The notes below the pieces were generated by a model. That model did not search any database. It saw only the letters and a program-made list of their open reading frames with translations, and was not told where the DNA came from. A stretch of DNA of 64,000 nt from Eubacterium ruminantium (GTDB taxonomy: Bacteria > Bacillota > Clostridia > Lachnospirales > Lachnospiraceae): assembly GCA_900108205.1 (NCBI GenBank), contig FNUU01000015.1:1-64000 (forward strand), in the 5' to 3' direction. Each line of letters begins with the position of its first letter. Position 1 is the first letter of the stretch. This document shows positions 53,653-61,069 of this stretch, in pieces. The position numbers and the translations under genes were made by a program.

Positions 53653-54438
53653 ATGTGTAAAGTTTATTCGGTAACTTCGCAGAAAGGCGGAACAGCTAAG
53701 ACAACTACTGTATTTAACTTTGGGGCCTATCTTGCAGGAAAGGGCTACAGAGTGCTTCTGGTCGATACGGATCCACAGGGGAGCCTTACAGCAAGCCTTG
53801 GTTTTGGAAATCCAGACATGATGGATGTAACGGTTGCAAATGTCATGGAAAAAGAGATAAATGATGAAAACTATGACAGGAAGAATTATGCAATCCTTCA
53901 TCATTCAGAGGGGATGGATATTCTTCCAGGTAATATTGAGCTATCTGGACTTGAGGTGTCTCTCGTAAATACATGGAGCAGGGAGTTTGTTCTGAGAAGA
54001 TATGTGGATAAGGTAAGGGATTATTATGACTACATCATTTTTGACTGTGCCTCAAATCTAAGTCTTACCACGATCAATTGTCTTGTAGCATCAGATAGGG
54101 TAATAGTTCCTGTACATGCGGCATATCTGTCTCTAAAGGCCCTTGAGCAGCTTATAAAGACCGTTGGAAGGGTTAAGAGAGGTCTGAATACAGGACTTGA
54201 TATAGATGGCATCCTGATCACCATGCTGAACGGTAGGACGAACTATGCAAAGGGAATAATAGAGCTTCTCGATACAGCTTACGGCAACAATATAAGGGTT
54301 TATGAAAACAAGATTCCATATTCTGTAAGGGCTGCTGAAATAGCTGCCGAAGGTGTAAGTATATTTAAGCATGATCCGAATGGAAAGGTTGCATCAGCTT
54401 ACACAGGATTTGCAGAGGAGGTGCTTAACTATGAATAA
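53653..54438 (+). CDS. parA: ParA-type partition ATPase
   Basis: The 261-residue protein has the deviant Walker A KGGTAKTTT near the N-terminus (with the signature Lys), DTDPQGSLTASLG and the switch motif IIFDCASNL. The Thr-Ala in place of the commoner Val-Gly in the P-loop is a variant but retains the essential lysines. It binds DNA in an ATP-dependent way and moves the ParB-bound element. It is followed by parB with an 8-nt overlap, the usual translationally coupled parAB pair. Confidence 0.93.
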   Translation: MCKVYSVTSQKGGTAKTTTVFNFGAYLAGKGYRVLLVDTDPQGSLTASLGFGNPDMMDVTVANVMEKEINDENYDRKNYAILHHSEGMDILPGNIELSGLEVSLVNTWSREFVLRRYVDKVRDYYDYIIFDCASNLSLTTINCLVASDRVIVPVHAAYLSLKALEQLIKTVGRVKRGLNTGLDIDGILITMLNGRTNYAKGIIELLDTAYGNNIRVYENKIPYSVRAAEIAAEGVSIFKHDPNGKVASAYTGFAEEVLNYE

Positions 54439-55300
54439 ACCAAATAGCGCATCAAAAATTACGCTTAGCAGTTTCGATGATCTTTTTGGGGTGAATGATG
54501 TTGAAGGTGTCAGAGAAATAATGGTCAATGAATTATATGAATTCAAAAATCATCCTTTCAAACCTGTCAATAAAGAAAAGCTTGATGAACTGGTTCAGAG
54601 CATCAAAGAAAATGGGGTTCTTGTTCCGGGGATTGCCAGAATCAGACCTGAGGGTGGCTATGAGATCATTGCAGGACACAACAGGGTGAAGGCCTGTAAG
54701 CTTGCCGGGATATCAACTATACCGATGTTGATAAGAAATATATCGGATGATGAAGCAGTTATTGCAATGGTAGACTCCAACATTCAGAGGGAGGATATCC
54801 TTCCAAGTGAAAGGGCCAAGGCATATAAGATGAAATATGAGGCTATTAAGCATCAAGGAAAAAAGGGAGACAGCCTTTCAATTGTTGGAGAAGCTACCGG
54901 AGAGAATTCAAAAACAATCCAGAGATTCATTCGGTTGGCAGCACTTTCAGATGAACTGTTGCAACTGGTAGATAAAAAGAAGATTGGCTTTAGTCAGGGA
55001 ATCAGTCTTTCGTACCTTAATCCAGATGATCAAGCTTTAGTGCTTCAGTGGATTCAGAAATCTGCTAAAAAACTGTCGATGGAAGAGGCCGGAAGAATAA
55101 GGGAACTAAGTCAAAATGGTGCTCTTACAGAAGAAGCATTGGATGAAATATTTTCAACAGATCATAAAAGACAATCATTGCGAAGAGTTGTTTTTGAAGA
55201 TGGAAGGTTAAAAAAATATTTTCCGGATAATTATACAGTGACAGAAATCGAGGATATTATTATATCTCTTCTTGATAAATGGAGAAGTGAAGCAGAATAG
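54431..55300 (+). CDS. parB: ParB-type partition protein
   Basis: The 289-residue protein has an N-terminal ParB/Srx-like domain with LDELVQSIKENGVLVPGI, IIAGHNRVKACKLAG and DSNIQREDILPSERAKAYKMKYEA, then a helix-turn-helix DNA-binding region (ENSKTIQRFIRLAALSDELLQLV). The start at 54431 overlaps the parA stop and follows GGAGG; an in-frame ATG 60 nt upstream lies inside parA and is less likely. It forms the centromere-binding partner of ParA. No classical chromosomal parS (TGTTTCACGTGAAACA) was seen nearby. Confidence 0.93.
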   Translation: MNKPNSASKITLSSFDDLFGVNDVEGVREIMVNELYEFKNHPFKPVNKEKLDELVQSIKENGVLVPGIARIRPEGGYEIIAGHNRVKACKLAGISTIPMLIRNISDDEAVIAMVDSNIQREDILPSERAKAYKMKYEAIKHQGKKGDSLSIVGEATGENSKTIQRFIRLAALSDELLQLVDKKKIGFSQGISLSYLNPDDQALVLQWIQKSAKKLSMEEAGRIRELSQNGALTEEALDEIFSTDHKRQSLRRVVFEDGRLKKYFPDNYTVTEIEDIIISLLDKWRSEAE

Positions 55301-55312
55301 AGGGAGGAGCCT

Positions 55313-56371
55313 ATGGCAGATACAATCCGAATACCTGAAAGTTTCTATTTTCATGGTGATGAGGTTAGTCAGTTCGTGTATGTTCAGGTACCTATAGCTC
55401 TCATCAAAGAATCAGTATTTAGAGGAATATCAGATTCGGCCAAGGTTCTCTATGGAATGCTGCTGAACAGGATGGGACTTTCCCTGCGTAATGGATGGAC
55501 GGATGAGAATGGAAGATCCTATATCAATTATACAATTGAAGCGCTGATGGATGATCTTGGAATAGGAAAAACCAAAGCAAAAGCACTCTTTGCTGAGTTA
55601 TCTGATATTAATAAAACAGGTGTTGGACTTATTCGTAAGGAGAGAGTTTTAAATAAGCCGAGCCGGATATATGTAATGAATTTTGTCGAGGTATTTGACT
55701 ATTTAAAGAGATTACAGAATGAAGAAAATACGATTGATGTTCAGACAGAAACTAATTCAGCAGAAGATGATAATCGTAAAAACAGCTTAGAAAGCACGTG
55801 TTTACAGGTGGGCCGCGATTGCGACCCACGGTCGGCCGCAAATACGGCCCACGGTCAGCCGCAAATACGACCCACGGTAGGTCGCGATTACGACCCTTGG
55901 TCGGCCGCAGATACGGCTCAGAATAATAACAATAATATATATCACAATAGATATAACAATCTATCTATCAAAACTGAGAATATCAAACAGGGTTCAAAAG
56001 ATGAATATTTGATTGAGGAGATGGATAGTGTTCGTCAGCTGATTAAGGATAATATTGAGTTTGATGCGCTTGTTTCAGATTATGGGTCAACATACGAAGA
56101 GAGAATAAATGAACTCGTAGAAATCATGGTGGAAGCATGCGTGTTGATGAAAGATGTAAAAATTGGTGGCGTAACTATACCACATAGTTTAATTGAATCC
56201 AGATTTGAAAAGTATGATATGGAGACAATGCAGTATGTATTAGATTCTTTGCATGAAAACACAACGAAAGTAAGGAATGTGAAGAAATATCTGTTAAGCA
56301 CGTTGTATAATGCGCCAACAACAAAGAATAATCAGGTTAGTCTGATGGTAAATCATGATCTATACGGATAA
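55313..56371 (+). CDS. repA: RepA_N-family replication initiator
   Basis: The 352-residue protein has an N-terminal winged-helix domain (FYFHGDEVSQFVYVQVPIAL and the following KVLYGMLLNRMGLSLRNGW) typical of RepA_N initiators of plasmids and conjugative elements of low-GC Gram-positives. The C-terminal region (about 245-350) is a smaller conserved domain. Between them lies a linker encoded by a 23-bp tandem repeat (55811-55925) and an Asn-rich AT-rich stretch, matching the known placement of the origin inside repA genes. It starts 12 nt after parB with GGAGGAG. Confidence 0.9.
   Translation: MADTIRIPESFYFHGDEVSQFVYVQVPIALIKESVFRGISDSAKVLYGMLLNRMGLSLRNGWTDENGRSYINYTIEALMDDLGIGKTKAKALFAELSDINKTGVGLIRKERVLNKPSRIYVMNFVEVFDYLKRLQNEENTIDVQTETNSAEDDNRKNSLESTCLQVGRDCDPRSAANTAHGQPQIRPTVGRDYDPWSAADTAQNNNNNIYHNRYNNLSIKTENIKQGSKDEYLIEEMDSVRQLIKDNIEFDALVSDYGSTYEERINELVEIMVEACVLMKDVKIGGVTIPHSLIESRFEKYDMETMQYVLDSLHENTTKVRNVKKYLLSTLYNAPTTKNNQVSLMVNHDLYG
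55811..55925 (+). repeat. 23-bp direct repeat array (candidate iterons) inside repA
   Basis: Five direct units of 23 bp start at 55811, 55834, 55857, 55880 and 55903. Each carries an imperfect dyad of the form GGYCG-N6-CGRCC and the first four end with ACGGTM or TTGGTC. Twenty-three is not a multiple of three, so the DNA repeat is read in rotating frames and the protein shows it only every 23 residues. The conservation is therefore at DNA level. An AT-rich tract follows at 55921-55975. Confidence 0.85.
55921..55975 (+). other. AT-rich tract, candidate unwinding element
   Basis: A stretch of nearly pure A/T with ATAATATATAT and repeated ATCTATCTATC follows the 23-bp repeats at once. Adjacent iterons plus an AT-rich segment is the classic layout of a replication origin. 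It is also coding, giving an Asn-rich linker in RepA. Confidence 0.55.
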
Positions 56372-56388
56372 CATGAATCGAACAACAG

Positions 56389-56409
56389 TTCTGGACAAAT
56401 TGTCCAGAA
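56389..56409. promoter_or_regulatory. 21-bp palindrome upstream of the second parB
   Basis: TTCTGGACAA-A-TTGTCCAGAA is a perfect palindrome with 10-bp arms and a single central base, 25 nt before the start of the second ParB gene. No T tract follows, so it is not a terminator. It may be an operator or a centromere site. Confidence 0.6.
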
Positions 56410-56434
56410 GTTTTGGAGTAAGGAGGTGATGCGG

Positions 56435-57379
56435 GTGTCAGATGAAGGATCAGCATTATATTACAACACCCTCTATGAGATGGATCCGGCACAGCTTCAG
56501 CCTTTCCGATATGAGGTGTTTCGATTAAGAGATGATGAGGATATGGCGGCTTTAGAGGAATCAATCAGTAAAAATGGAATCATTGTACCCATAATCGTAT
56601 TTTGGAACGAATATGGAAAGATGGAGATCATAGCAGGGCATAGACGGATATATATCGCACAGAAGTTGGGAATGACGACAGTTCCTGTGATCATTAAGAT
56701 GGTTGATCTTTTGGGTGCCGAGATAATGATGGCAGAGTCAAATCTGACACTGAGATCAAAGCTTCTTCCTTCAGAAAAAGGTAAGGCATATAAAATGATG
56801 ATAGAAGCTATTTATAAACAAAGACATGTTAATGATGAACGTGCTCCAGTGGAGCACGCATATGAAATCGGTGAAAGGACTAATGAAATATTGGCAAAAC
56901 AGGTTGGCGAAGGGAAAGAGCAGATCAGACGCTACATAAGACTTAATGACCTTGAAAAGAGCCTTGTGGATCTTGTTGATGATAAAAGAATGGGGATCCG
57001 TCCGGCAGTTGAACTATCGTATCTTCCGAAGGATCTGCAGCAGGAAGTTTATGATTATTACAAACAGAATGATGTTACACCATCTCATGCTCAGACGATA
57101 CGTTTCAGAAAGATGGATTCGGAAGGAGCACTGAATACAGAGGCGTTGAGAAGGATCCTTGACGAAGGCAAACCAAATCAGAAGCCAGAAGTTGAGAAGA
57201 TGATAATTACCAGTCCGGATATTTTAAATATGCTGAAGAAATATGAAAGCAAGATGGATAAGGAACGGAGAATCATAATTGCTCTTAAACTTCTTGAAGA
57301 GGCTGAAGAGAGAAGTAGAAACAGACAGGCTGCAGAGAACAGTGAGCAGGCGTATTACTCTGGGGAGGAGTACATATAG
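56435..57379 (+). CDS. Second ParB-like DNA-binding protein
   Basis: The 314-residue protein is a second ParB/Srx-domain protein: EESISKNGIIVPIIVF, EIIAGHRRIYIAQKLGM and MAESNLTLRSKLLPSEKGKAYKMMIEAIYK, then QVGEGKEQIRRYIRLNDLEKSLVDLV. It is only distantly similar to the first ParB. The start is GTG at 56435, 8 nt after AGGAGG; GTG 56426 and ATG 56429 lie too close to that site. In related elements such proteins regulate transfer or maintenance. An in-frame 19-bp palindrome lies inside the gene at 56839-56857. Confidence 0.88.
   Translation: MSDEGSALYYNTLYEMDPAQLQPFRYEVFRLRDDEDMAALEESISKNGIIVPIIVFWNEYGKMEIIAGHRRIYIAQKLGMTTVPVIIKMVDLLGAEIMMAESNLTLRSKLLPSEKGKAYKMMIEAIYKQRHVNDERAPVEHAYEIGERTNEILAKQVGEGKEQIRRYIRLNDLEKSLVDLVDDKRMGIRPAVELSYLPKDLQQEVYDYYKQNDVTPSHAQTIRFRKMDSEGALNTEALRRILDEGKPNQKPEVEKMIITSPDILNMLKKYESKMDKERRIIIALKLLEEAEERSRNRQAAENSEQAYYSGEEYI
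56839..56857. promoter_or_regulatory. 19-bp perfect palindrome inside the second parB
   Basis: CGTGCTCCA-G-TGGAGCACG has 9-bp arms around one central base within the coding sequence (residues about 136-141, ERAPVEH). Such a perfect dyad in a coding region is unexpected and may be a protein-binding site for the ParB system. Confidence 0.45.
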
Positions 57380-57450
57380 AAGGTTAAAGGTAGAAGGAAG
57401 GGATAAGAAAAAAGAATAACGATTCAATTTGACGGAATAACCGAGAGTTA

Positions 57451-57494
57451 TCAGATCTGTAGATAAGCCGGTTGTTCCGGCATACCTGATCTGA
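57451..57494. promoter_or_regulatory. Nested dyad upstream of ssb
   Basis: An outer pair TCAGATC / GATCTGA (57451-57457 and 57488-57494) encloses an inner GCCGG / CCGGC hairpin (57467-57471 and 57477-57481), leaving short unpaired segments. It lies 24 nt before the ssb start, in the gap 57380-57517, and could be a structured leader or a single-strand origin-like element. Confidence 0.4.
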
Positions 57495-57517
57495 AATAAA
57501 AAGACAGGAGGAATCAT

Positions 57518-58027
57518 ATGAACACAGTAACATTATGGGGAAGACTTGCCAGGGATCCCGTGATCAAATGGGTTGAGCTTAAGGACAGCCAGGAGAAGAT
57601 GTGCATAGCCAGATACACTTTGGCGGTCAACAGACCGTTTGGTAACAAAAACAAAGATAATTCACAAACTGCCGATTTCATTCCATGTGTAACTTTTGGA
57701 AAGAATGCAGAGATTGCTCAAAAGATGTTTAGAAAGGGTACAGCACTTGTCATAAACGGAAGGCTTAATTCAGGAAGTTACACAAACAAGGAAGGCCAAA
57801 AGGTATTCTTTCTGGATGTTCAGGTGGACAGACAGGAGTTCACAGAGAGAAAGGCTGTACAAGAGCAAAAAGCAGAAGCTGATGCATCGAAGGAGAATAA
57901 AACTTCAGTCGAAGAAGACCTGCCACAGCCGTATACACCGGAAGATATGGGAATGACTTTCTATCCGGAAGATGGCTCAGAGCAGGAACCGGAGCAGAAC
58001 TTCATGGAGTTCGGGATGGAGATGTAG
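57518..58027 (+). CDS. ssb: Single-stranded DNA-binding protein
   Basis: The 169-residue protein has an N-terminal OB-fold SSB domain: NTVTLWGRLARDPVIKW, RYTLAVNRPFG, DFIPCVTFGKNAE and a GTALVINGRLNSGSY segment, followed by a long acidic, low-complexity tail. The tail ends NFMEFGMEM rather than the usual DDDIPF-type tip, although it still contains a Phe. Mobile elements often carry their own SSB to protect transferred strands. AGGAGG precedes the start. Confidence 0.95.
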   Translation: MNTVTLWGRLARDPVIKWVELKDSQEKMCIARYTLAVNRPFGNKNKDNSQTADFIPCVTFGKNAEIAQKMFRKGTALVINGRLNSGSYTNKEGQKVFFLDVQVDRQEFTERKAVQEQKAEADASKENKTSVEEDLPQPYTPEDMGMTFYPEDGSEQEPEQNFMEFGMEM

Positions 58028-58046
58028 GAGAGGGAAGGAGTTAAAT

Positions 58047-58178
58047 ATGGATTACAGATTAGAAAATATCACAATAGAAACCGAGAAGAAGGATGATCCG
58101 AAGGATCGCCTGAAAGAGTATTTTGGAAAGATATCAAAAACAGTGAAAGAAAAAGAGGAGGGCTCTAAGGATGAATAA
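58047..58178 (+). CDS. Small acidic/basic protein, 43 residues
   Basis: A short frame (MDYRLENITIETEKKDDPK...) starts after a strong GAAGGAG site and ends overlapping the next gene by 8 nt, which argues that it is real. It is helical and very charged, with no recognisable family. It may be a regulatory or structural helper in the element's operon. Confidence 0.6.
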   Translation: MDYRLENITIETEKKDDPKDRLKEYFGKISKTVKEKEEGSKDE

Positions 58179-59073
58179 AGAAGATTTTCAGGAGGCGCTT
58201 ATTGAGGAATTAAGGAACACCCTCCCAGAGAACTGTTCCATGGATATCATATCCACAACAAAGAATAATGATGTCAGCAAGACAGGGATTGTTATCAGAT
58301 TGGAGGATTCGGCATTATCTCCGACAGTTTATGTAGATGACCTTTATAGAAATTATCAGCATGGTGAGACATTAGGAGAGATAAGAGATTATGTACTTCA
58401 GATTTTAGGAGAGAGGCCGCAGGCACTTGATCCAAAGAAGATTCTGTCAAAAGAAAGTATCCTCGAGAATGTCGTATTTAAGATGAGAAATACAGAGAAC
58501 AACCGAAGCTACCTTGAGAACGTTCCGGTTAAGATGATTGATGGAATGGATGATATCGCTCTTGTTCCGTATTTGCAGCTGAATCTTGATTCTATTGGAA
58601 ATACCGGATCCGTTGTAGTACATGATGACATGCTGAAAGTGGCCGGGTTAAGCAAAGAGGAACTATTTGAGGCGGCCACAGAGAATTCTGAGAACAGTCA
58701 TATAACGATCAAAAGAATGGGCGAGATCATCGGAATGATGTTTGACACGGAAGAAACAGATGAGTGCATGTTCGTTGCCATGGATGGCGAAATGAAAGGT
58801 ATTTCACCTCTGGCATGCAGGGATTTCTTTGAGATGGTTAAGACGAAAACGGGTACTGACAGGTTTATGATACTCCCTTCATCGGTACATGAGCTGATAA
58901 TCATTAAACAGGATATGGCACCTGACAGAGAAATGCTCTTTGACCTTGTAAGATCGGTTAATTCAACAATGAGGGAAGAAGAGGTTCTCAGTTATAACAT
59001 TTACGAATGTGATAAAGAAAATATAAAAACATATTCTGCTGAGGCTGGAATTGAGAGATACGCAGAAATGTAG
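58171..59073 (+). CDS. DUF5688-like mobile-element protein
   Basis: The 300-residue protein has no membrane segment. Its N-terminal third (EDFQEALIEELRNTLPENCSMDIISTTKNND with the following GIVIRLED) and later DALVPYLQL-like and RFMILPSSVHELIIIKQD segments match a family common in Lachnospiraceae conjugative elements (DUF5688), whose function is unknown. It overlaps the small protein gene by 8 nt. A GC-rich hairpin at 59095-59117 follows. Confidence 0.72.
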   Translation: MNKEDFQEALIEELRNTLPENCSMDIISTTKNNDVSKTGIVIRLEDSALSPTVYVDDLYRNYQHGETLGEIRDYVLQILGERPQALDPKKILSKESILENVVFKMRNTENNRSYLENVPVKMIDGMDDIALVPYLQLNLDSIGNTGSVVVHDDMLKVAGLSKEELFEAATENSENSHITIKRMGEIIGMMFDTEETDECMFVAMDGEMKGISPLACRDFFEMVKTKTGTDRFMILPSSVHELIIIKQDMAPDREMLFDLVRSVNSTMREEEVLSYNIYECDKENIKTYSAEAGIERYAEM

Positions 59074-59094
59074 AAGCAACTTTTAAATGATAAC

Positions 59095-59117
59095 CCCCGG
59101 GATGAAATGTCCCGGGG
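59095..59117. repeat. Short GC-rich hairpin
   Basis: CCCCGGGA / TCCCGGGG (59095-59102 and 59110-59117) form a very stable 8-bp stem with loop TGAAATG. There is no T tract. It stands between the DUF5688-like and the next small gene and may separate their expression or protect mRNA ends. Confidence 0.6.
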
Positions 59118-59160
59118 ACAGAGAAAATATAACCTGAGAGATATGAGCGGAGAACAGCGT

Positions 59161-59295
59161 ATGGAAGAAGATATTAGAGAAGTACTTAAGAGGAAACTTG
59201 GTGAAGTAAAAGACGAAGAAGATTTTGAATTTACCATAGAGTTAAATAAGCCGAGTGATGTTCCTTACACGGAATCAGAAGATAAAGACATCTGA
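59161..59295 (+). CDS. Small acidic protein, 44 residues
   Basis: Start ATG 59161 has GGAG 8 nt upstream; a longer frame from 59107 would begin inside the hairpin without a site. The product (MEEDIREVLKRKLGEVKDEE...) is acidic and helical, followed by a Pro/Ser tail. No family is recognised, and its status as a gene is inferred from the ribosome site. Confidence 0.45.
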   Translation: MEEDIREVLKRKLGEVKDEEDFEFTIELNKPSDVPYTESEDKDI

Positions 59296-59321
59296 TGCTG
59301 CATCAGATGAGTGGAGGCGAT

Positions 59322-59849
59322 ATGAATGAAGTAGATGATATTTTGGATGAGGCTCCGTTTTATATAGAGCAGGTGGCAATCAGGCAGGTCAAGGATAAGG
59401 TGTATTACAGCAAGACGCCCATCACAACGCCGAAGGCTGCCGTTGATGTATTTGGAGAAATGCTGAGATTCTATGACAGGGAAGTTATGGGAATCGTAAA
59501 TGTGGATGCAAATATGACACCAATCAATGTGCATATCTGCTCCATGGGATCTTTGGACAGGACGATAGTAAATCCGAGGGAGATGTTAAAAGCCTCCATA
59601 CTAAGTAACGCTGTTGGGGTAGTTATGATACATAACCATCCGTCAGGTAATGTTGAACCATCGGAGCAGGATATCTACATCACCAAGAGGATGGCTGCAG
59701 TATATGGACTGATGGGGATTGAACTCATGGATCACTTGATAGTCGGAAATGCAGAAACCTATTATTCCTTTGCTGAGAGCAGGGAGATGCCGAAGAATGA
59801 TATAACATTTAACAACCTGATCAATCAGGATACTGGACTTGAAATTTGA
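59322..59849 (+). CDS. RadC-like JAB/MPN-domain protein
   Basis: The 175-residue protein has the RadC/JAMM metal motif: MIHNHPSGNVEPSEQD, with a catalytic Glu expected upstream (a Glu is present in FGEMLRFYDREVMG). The sequence NAVGVVMIHNHPSG is the hallmark of RadC-type proteins found on mobile elements; the name is historical and the function remains unproven. It lacks the N-terminal helix-hairpin-helix of chromosomal RadC. The start at 59322 follows GGAGGCGAT. An element-borne anti-restriction or DNA-repair role is often suggested but not established. Confidence 0.88.
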   Translation: MNEVDDILDEAPFYIEQVAIRQVKDKVYYSKTPITTPKAAVDVFGEMLRFYDREVMGIVNVDANMTPINVHICSMGSLDRTIVNPREMLKASILSNAVGVVMIHNHPSGNVEPSEQDIYITKRMAAVYGLMGIELMDHLIVGNAETYYSFAESREMPKNDITFNNLINQDTGLEI

Positions 59850-59920
59850 TGACGGGAAGTTACCTGAAAAACTATTTGTAAGAAGCACTCATTAATCTCG
59901 AAAATGCGTGATTTTAACCC

Positions 59921-59953
59921 TTGACAAAAATTCGTGAGGGGGGGGGGTAAAAT
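59921..59953 (+). promoter_or_regulatory. Promoter with a G10 tract in its spacer (candidate phase-variable switch)
   Basis: A perfect -35 TTGACA (59921-59926) and a -10 TAAAAT (59948-59953) are separated by 21 bp, of which 59938-59947 is a run of ten G. With six or seven G the spacing would be the efficient 17-18 bp. Transcription would start about 40 nt before the lipoprotein start at 59999. Confidence 0.6.
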
Positions 59954-59998
59954 GCACGTAAATAAGCCATTCTTTGGATATGAAGGCAGGTGATGATT

Positions 59999-60964
59999 AT
60001 GAATAAAAAAATGAAAAGGCGCACTGCACTGGTAATGTCATTTCTTGTAATGATATGCTCAATCAGTCTTACAAGCTGTGGCAAGGACAGTGACAGTAAG
60101 AAAGTTGAAAGGCAGGTCAATAAGATAGAGGGATCAAGCCAGGCGGGAAATACACAGACTGATCAAATCACAGGTTCTCCTGTTGGTAACACTACAGGTA
60201 ATACATCCGAGGTTACAACCGGTAAGGGTACTACAGATTCAAAGACAAATCTTTCACCAGGCGCTGAAACAGGAAAGATAACGACAGAATCTACAACAGG
60301 TTTTGAAGCTGGTTCTACCACTGAGAATAAGACTACCGAAAAAACGACAAAAGGCACAACGGAGTCAACGACCGAAAGAACAACAAGAGCTACAACGGGT
60401 TCAACGACGGAGTCAACGACCGAAAGAACTACGGAGAGTAGAACTGAGAAGACAACGAGAACAACTACTGAATCAACTACAGAGCGTACTACGGAATCTA
60501 CGACTGAGAAGACTACGAGAACGACTACAGAATCGACTACAGAGCGTACTACGGAGTCTACGACTGAGAAGACTACTAAGACAACGACTGAGTCTACTAC
60601 TGAAGGGACTACTGAAGCTGCTCATAAGCATACATGGGTATGGAAGACGCATACAGAGACTGTGCATCATGATGCCATAACACATACTGAATATATCTAC
60701 GATGATGGCTGGACGGAGTATATCTACGCGAAAAAGTGGCATTGTAGTGAGTGTGGAAAGTGGTTTGACACATGGGAAAGCTTTCGCGAACATAACGAAA
60801 ATGGATGTTATGGTTCATGGAGTGTTCAGGAGGTTCTTGTAGATACTATAGAGCATGAACCACAGATCATTGATAGTTACGAGTATGTCGATAAGCCTGC
60901 ATGGGATGAGTATGTAGAGGTTAAGGACTACCAGTATTGCTCTGAGTGTGGTGAGAAGAAATAA
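59999..60964 (+). CDS. Thr-repeat surface lipoprotein
   Basis: The 321-residue protein has a signal peptide with lipobox LTSC (SISLTSCGKDSD), a long Thr/Glu/Ser-rich stalk with TTEKTT, ERTTESTTE and related units (about residues 95-205), and a C-terminal domain of about 120 residues with CSEC pairs, HTH/YIYDDGW repeats and CSECGEKK at the end. A TT-rich stalk is often glycosylated or serves as a spacer to present a domain at the surface. The stalk is encoded partly by 60-bp tandem repeats. The start at 59999 has an AGGTG site 8 nt upstream. It is the likely product of the G-tract promoter, and a strong terminator follows. Confidence 0.87.
   Translation: MNKKMKRRTALVMSFLVMICSISLTSCGKDSDSKKVERQVNKIEGSSQAGNTQTDQITGSPVGNTTGNTSEVTTGKGTTDSKTNLSPGAETGKITTESTTGFEAGSTTENKTTEKTTKGTTESTTERTTRATTGSTTESTTERTTESRTEKTTRTTTESTTERTTESTTEKTTRTTTESTTERTTESTTEKTTKTTTESTTEGTTEAAHKHTWVWKTHTETVHHDAITHTEYIYDDGWTEYIYAKKWHCSECGKWFDTWESFREHNENGCYGSWSVQEVLVDTIEHEPQIIDSYEYVDKPAWDEYVEVKDYQYCSECGEKK
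60421..60600 (+). repeat. Three tandem 60-bp repeats in the Thr stalk
   Basis: Units 60421-60480, 60481-60540 and 60541-60600 align without gaps; the second and third are highly similar (both begin AGAGCGTACTACGGA). They encode 20-residue TTE/TTR-type blocks. Unit number could change by recombination without a frameshift. Confidence 0.85.
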
Positions 60965-60982
60965 CTGAATAAGGAAACCTAT

Positions 60983-61030
60983 AAAAAGGGCCATTTCTTT
61001 AGATCATTTCGAAGAAGTGGTCCTTTTTTT
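60983..61030 (+). terminator. Intrinsic terminator
   Basis: AAAAAGGGCCA / TGGTCCTTTTT forms an 11-bp stem with one G-U pair (60983-60993 and 61018-61028), extended inward by TTCTT/AAGAA and followed by T's. It separates the lipoprotein from the next gene. Confidence 0.85.
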
Positions 61031-61069
61031 GATATAGAGAAAAAATAATAGTAGGAGGAAGAAAAACGA

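Noticed and set aside
55811..55925. Regular repeats looking like a small CRISPR
   Set aside because: The units are contiguous with no unique spacers and lie inside repA; no cas genes are near.
56389..56409. Terminator
   Set aside because: The palindrome has no following T run and lies directly before a gene with its own ribosome site.
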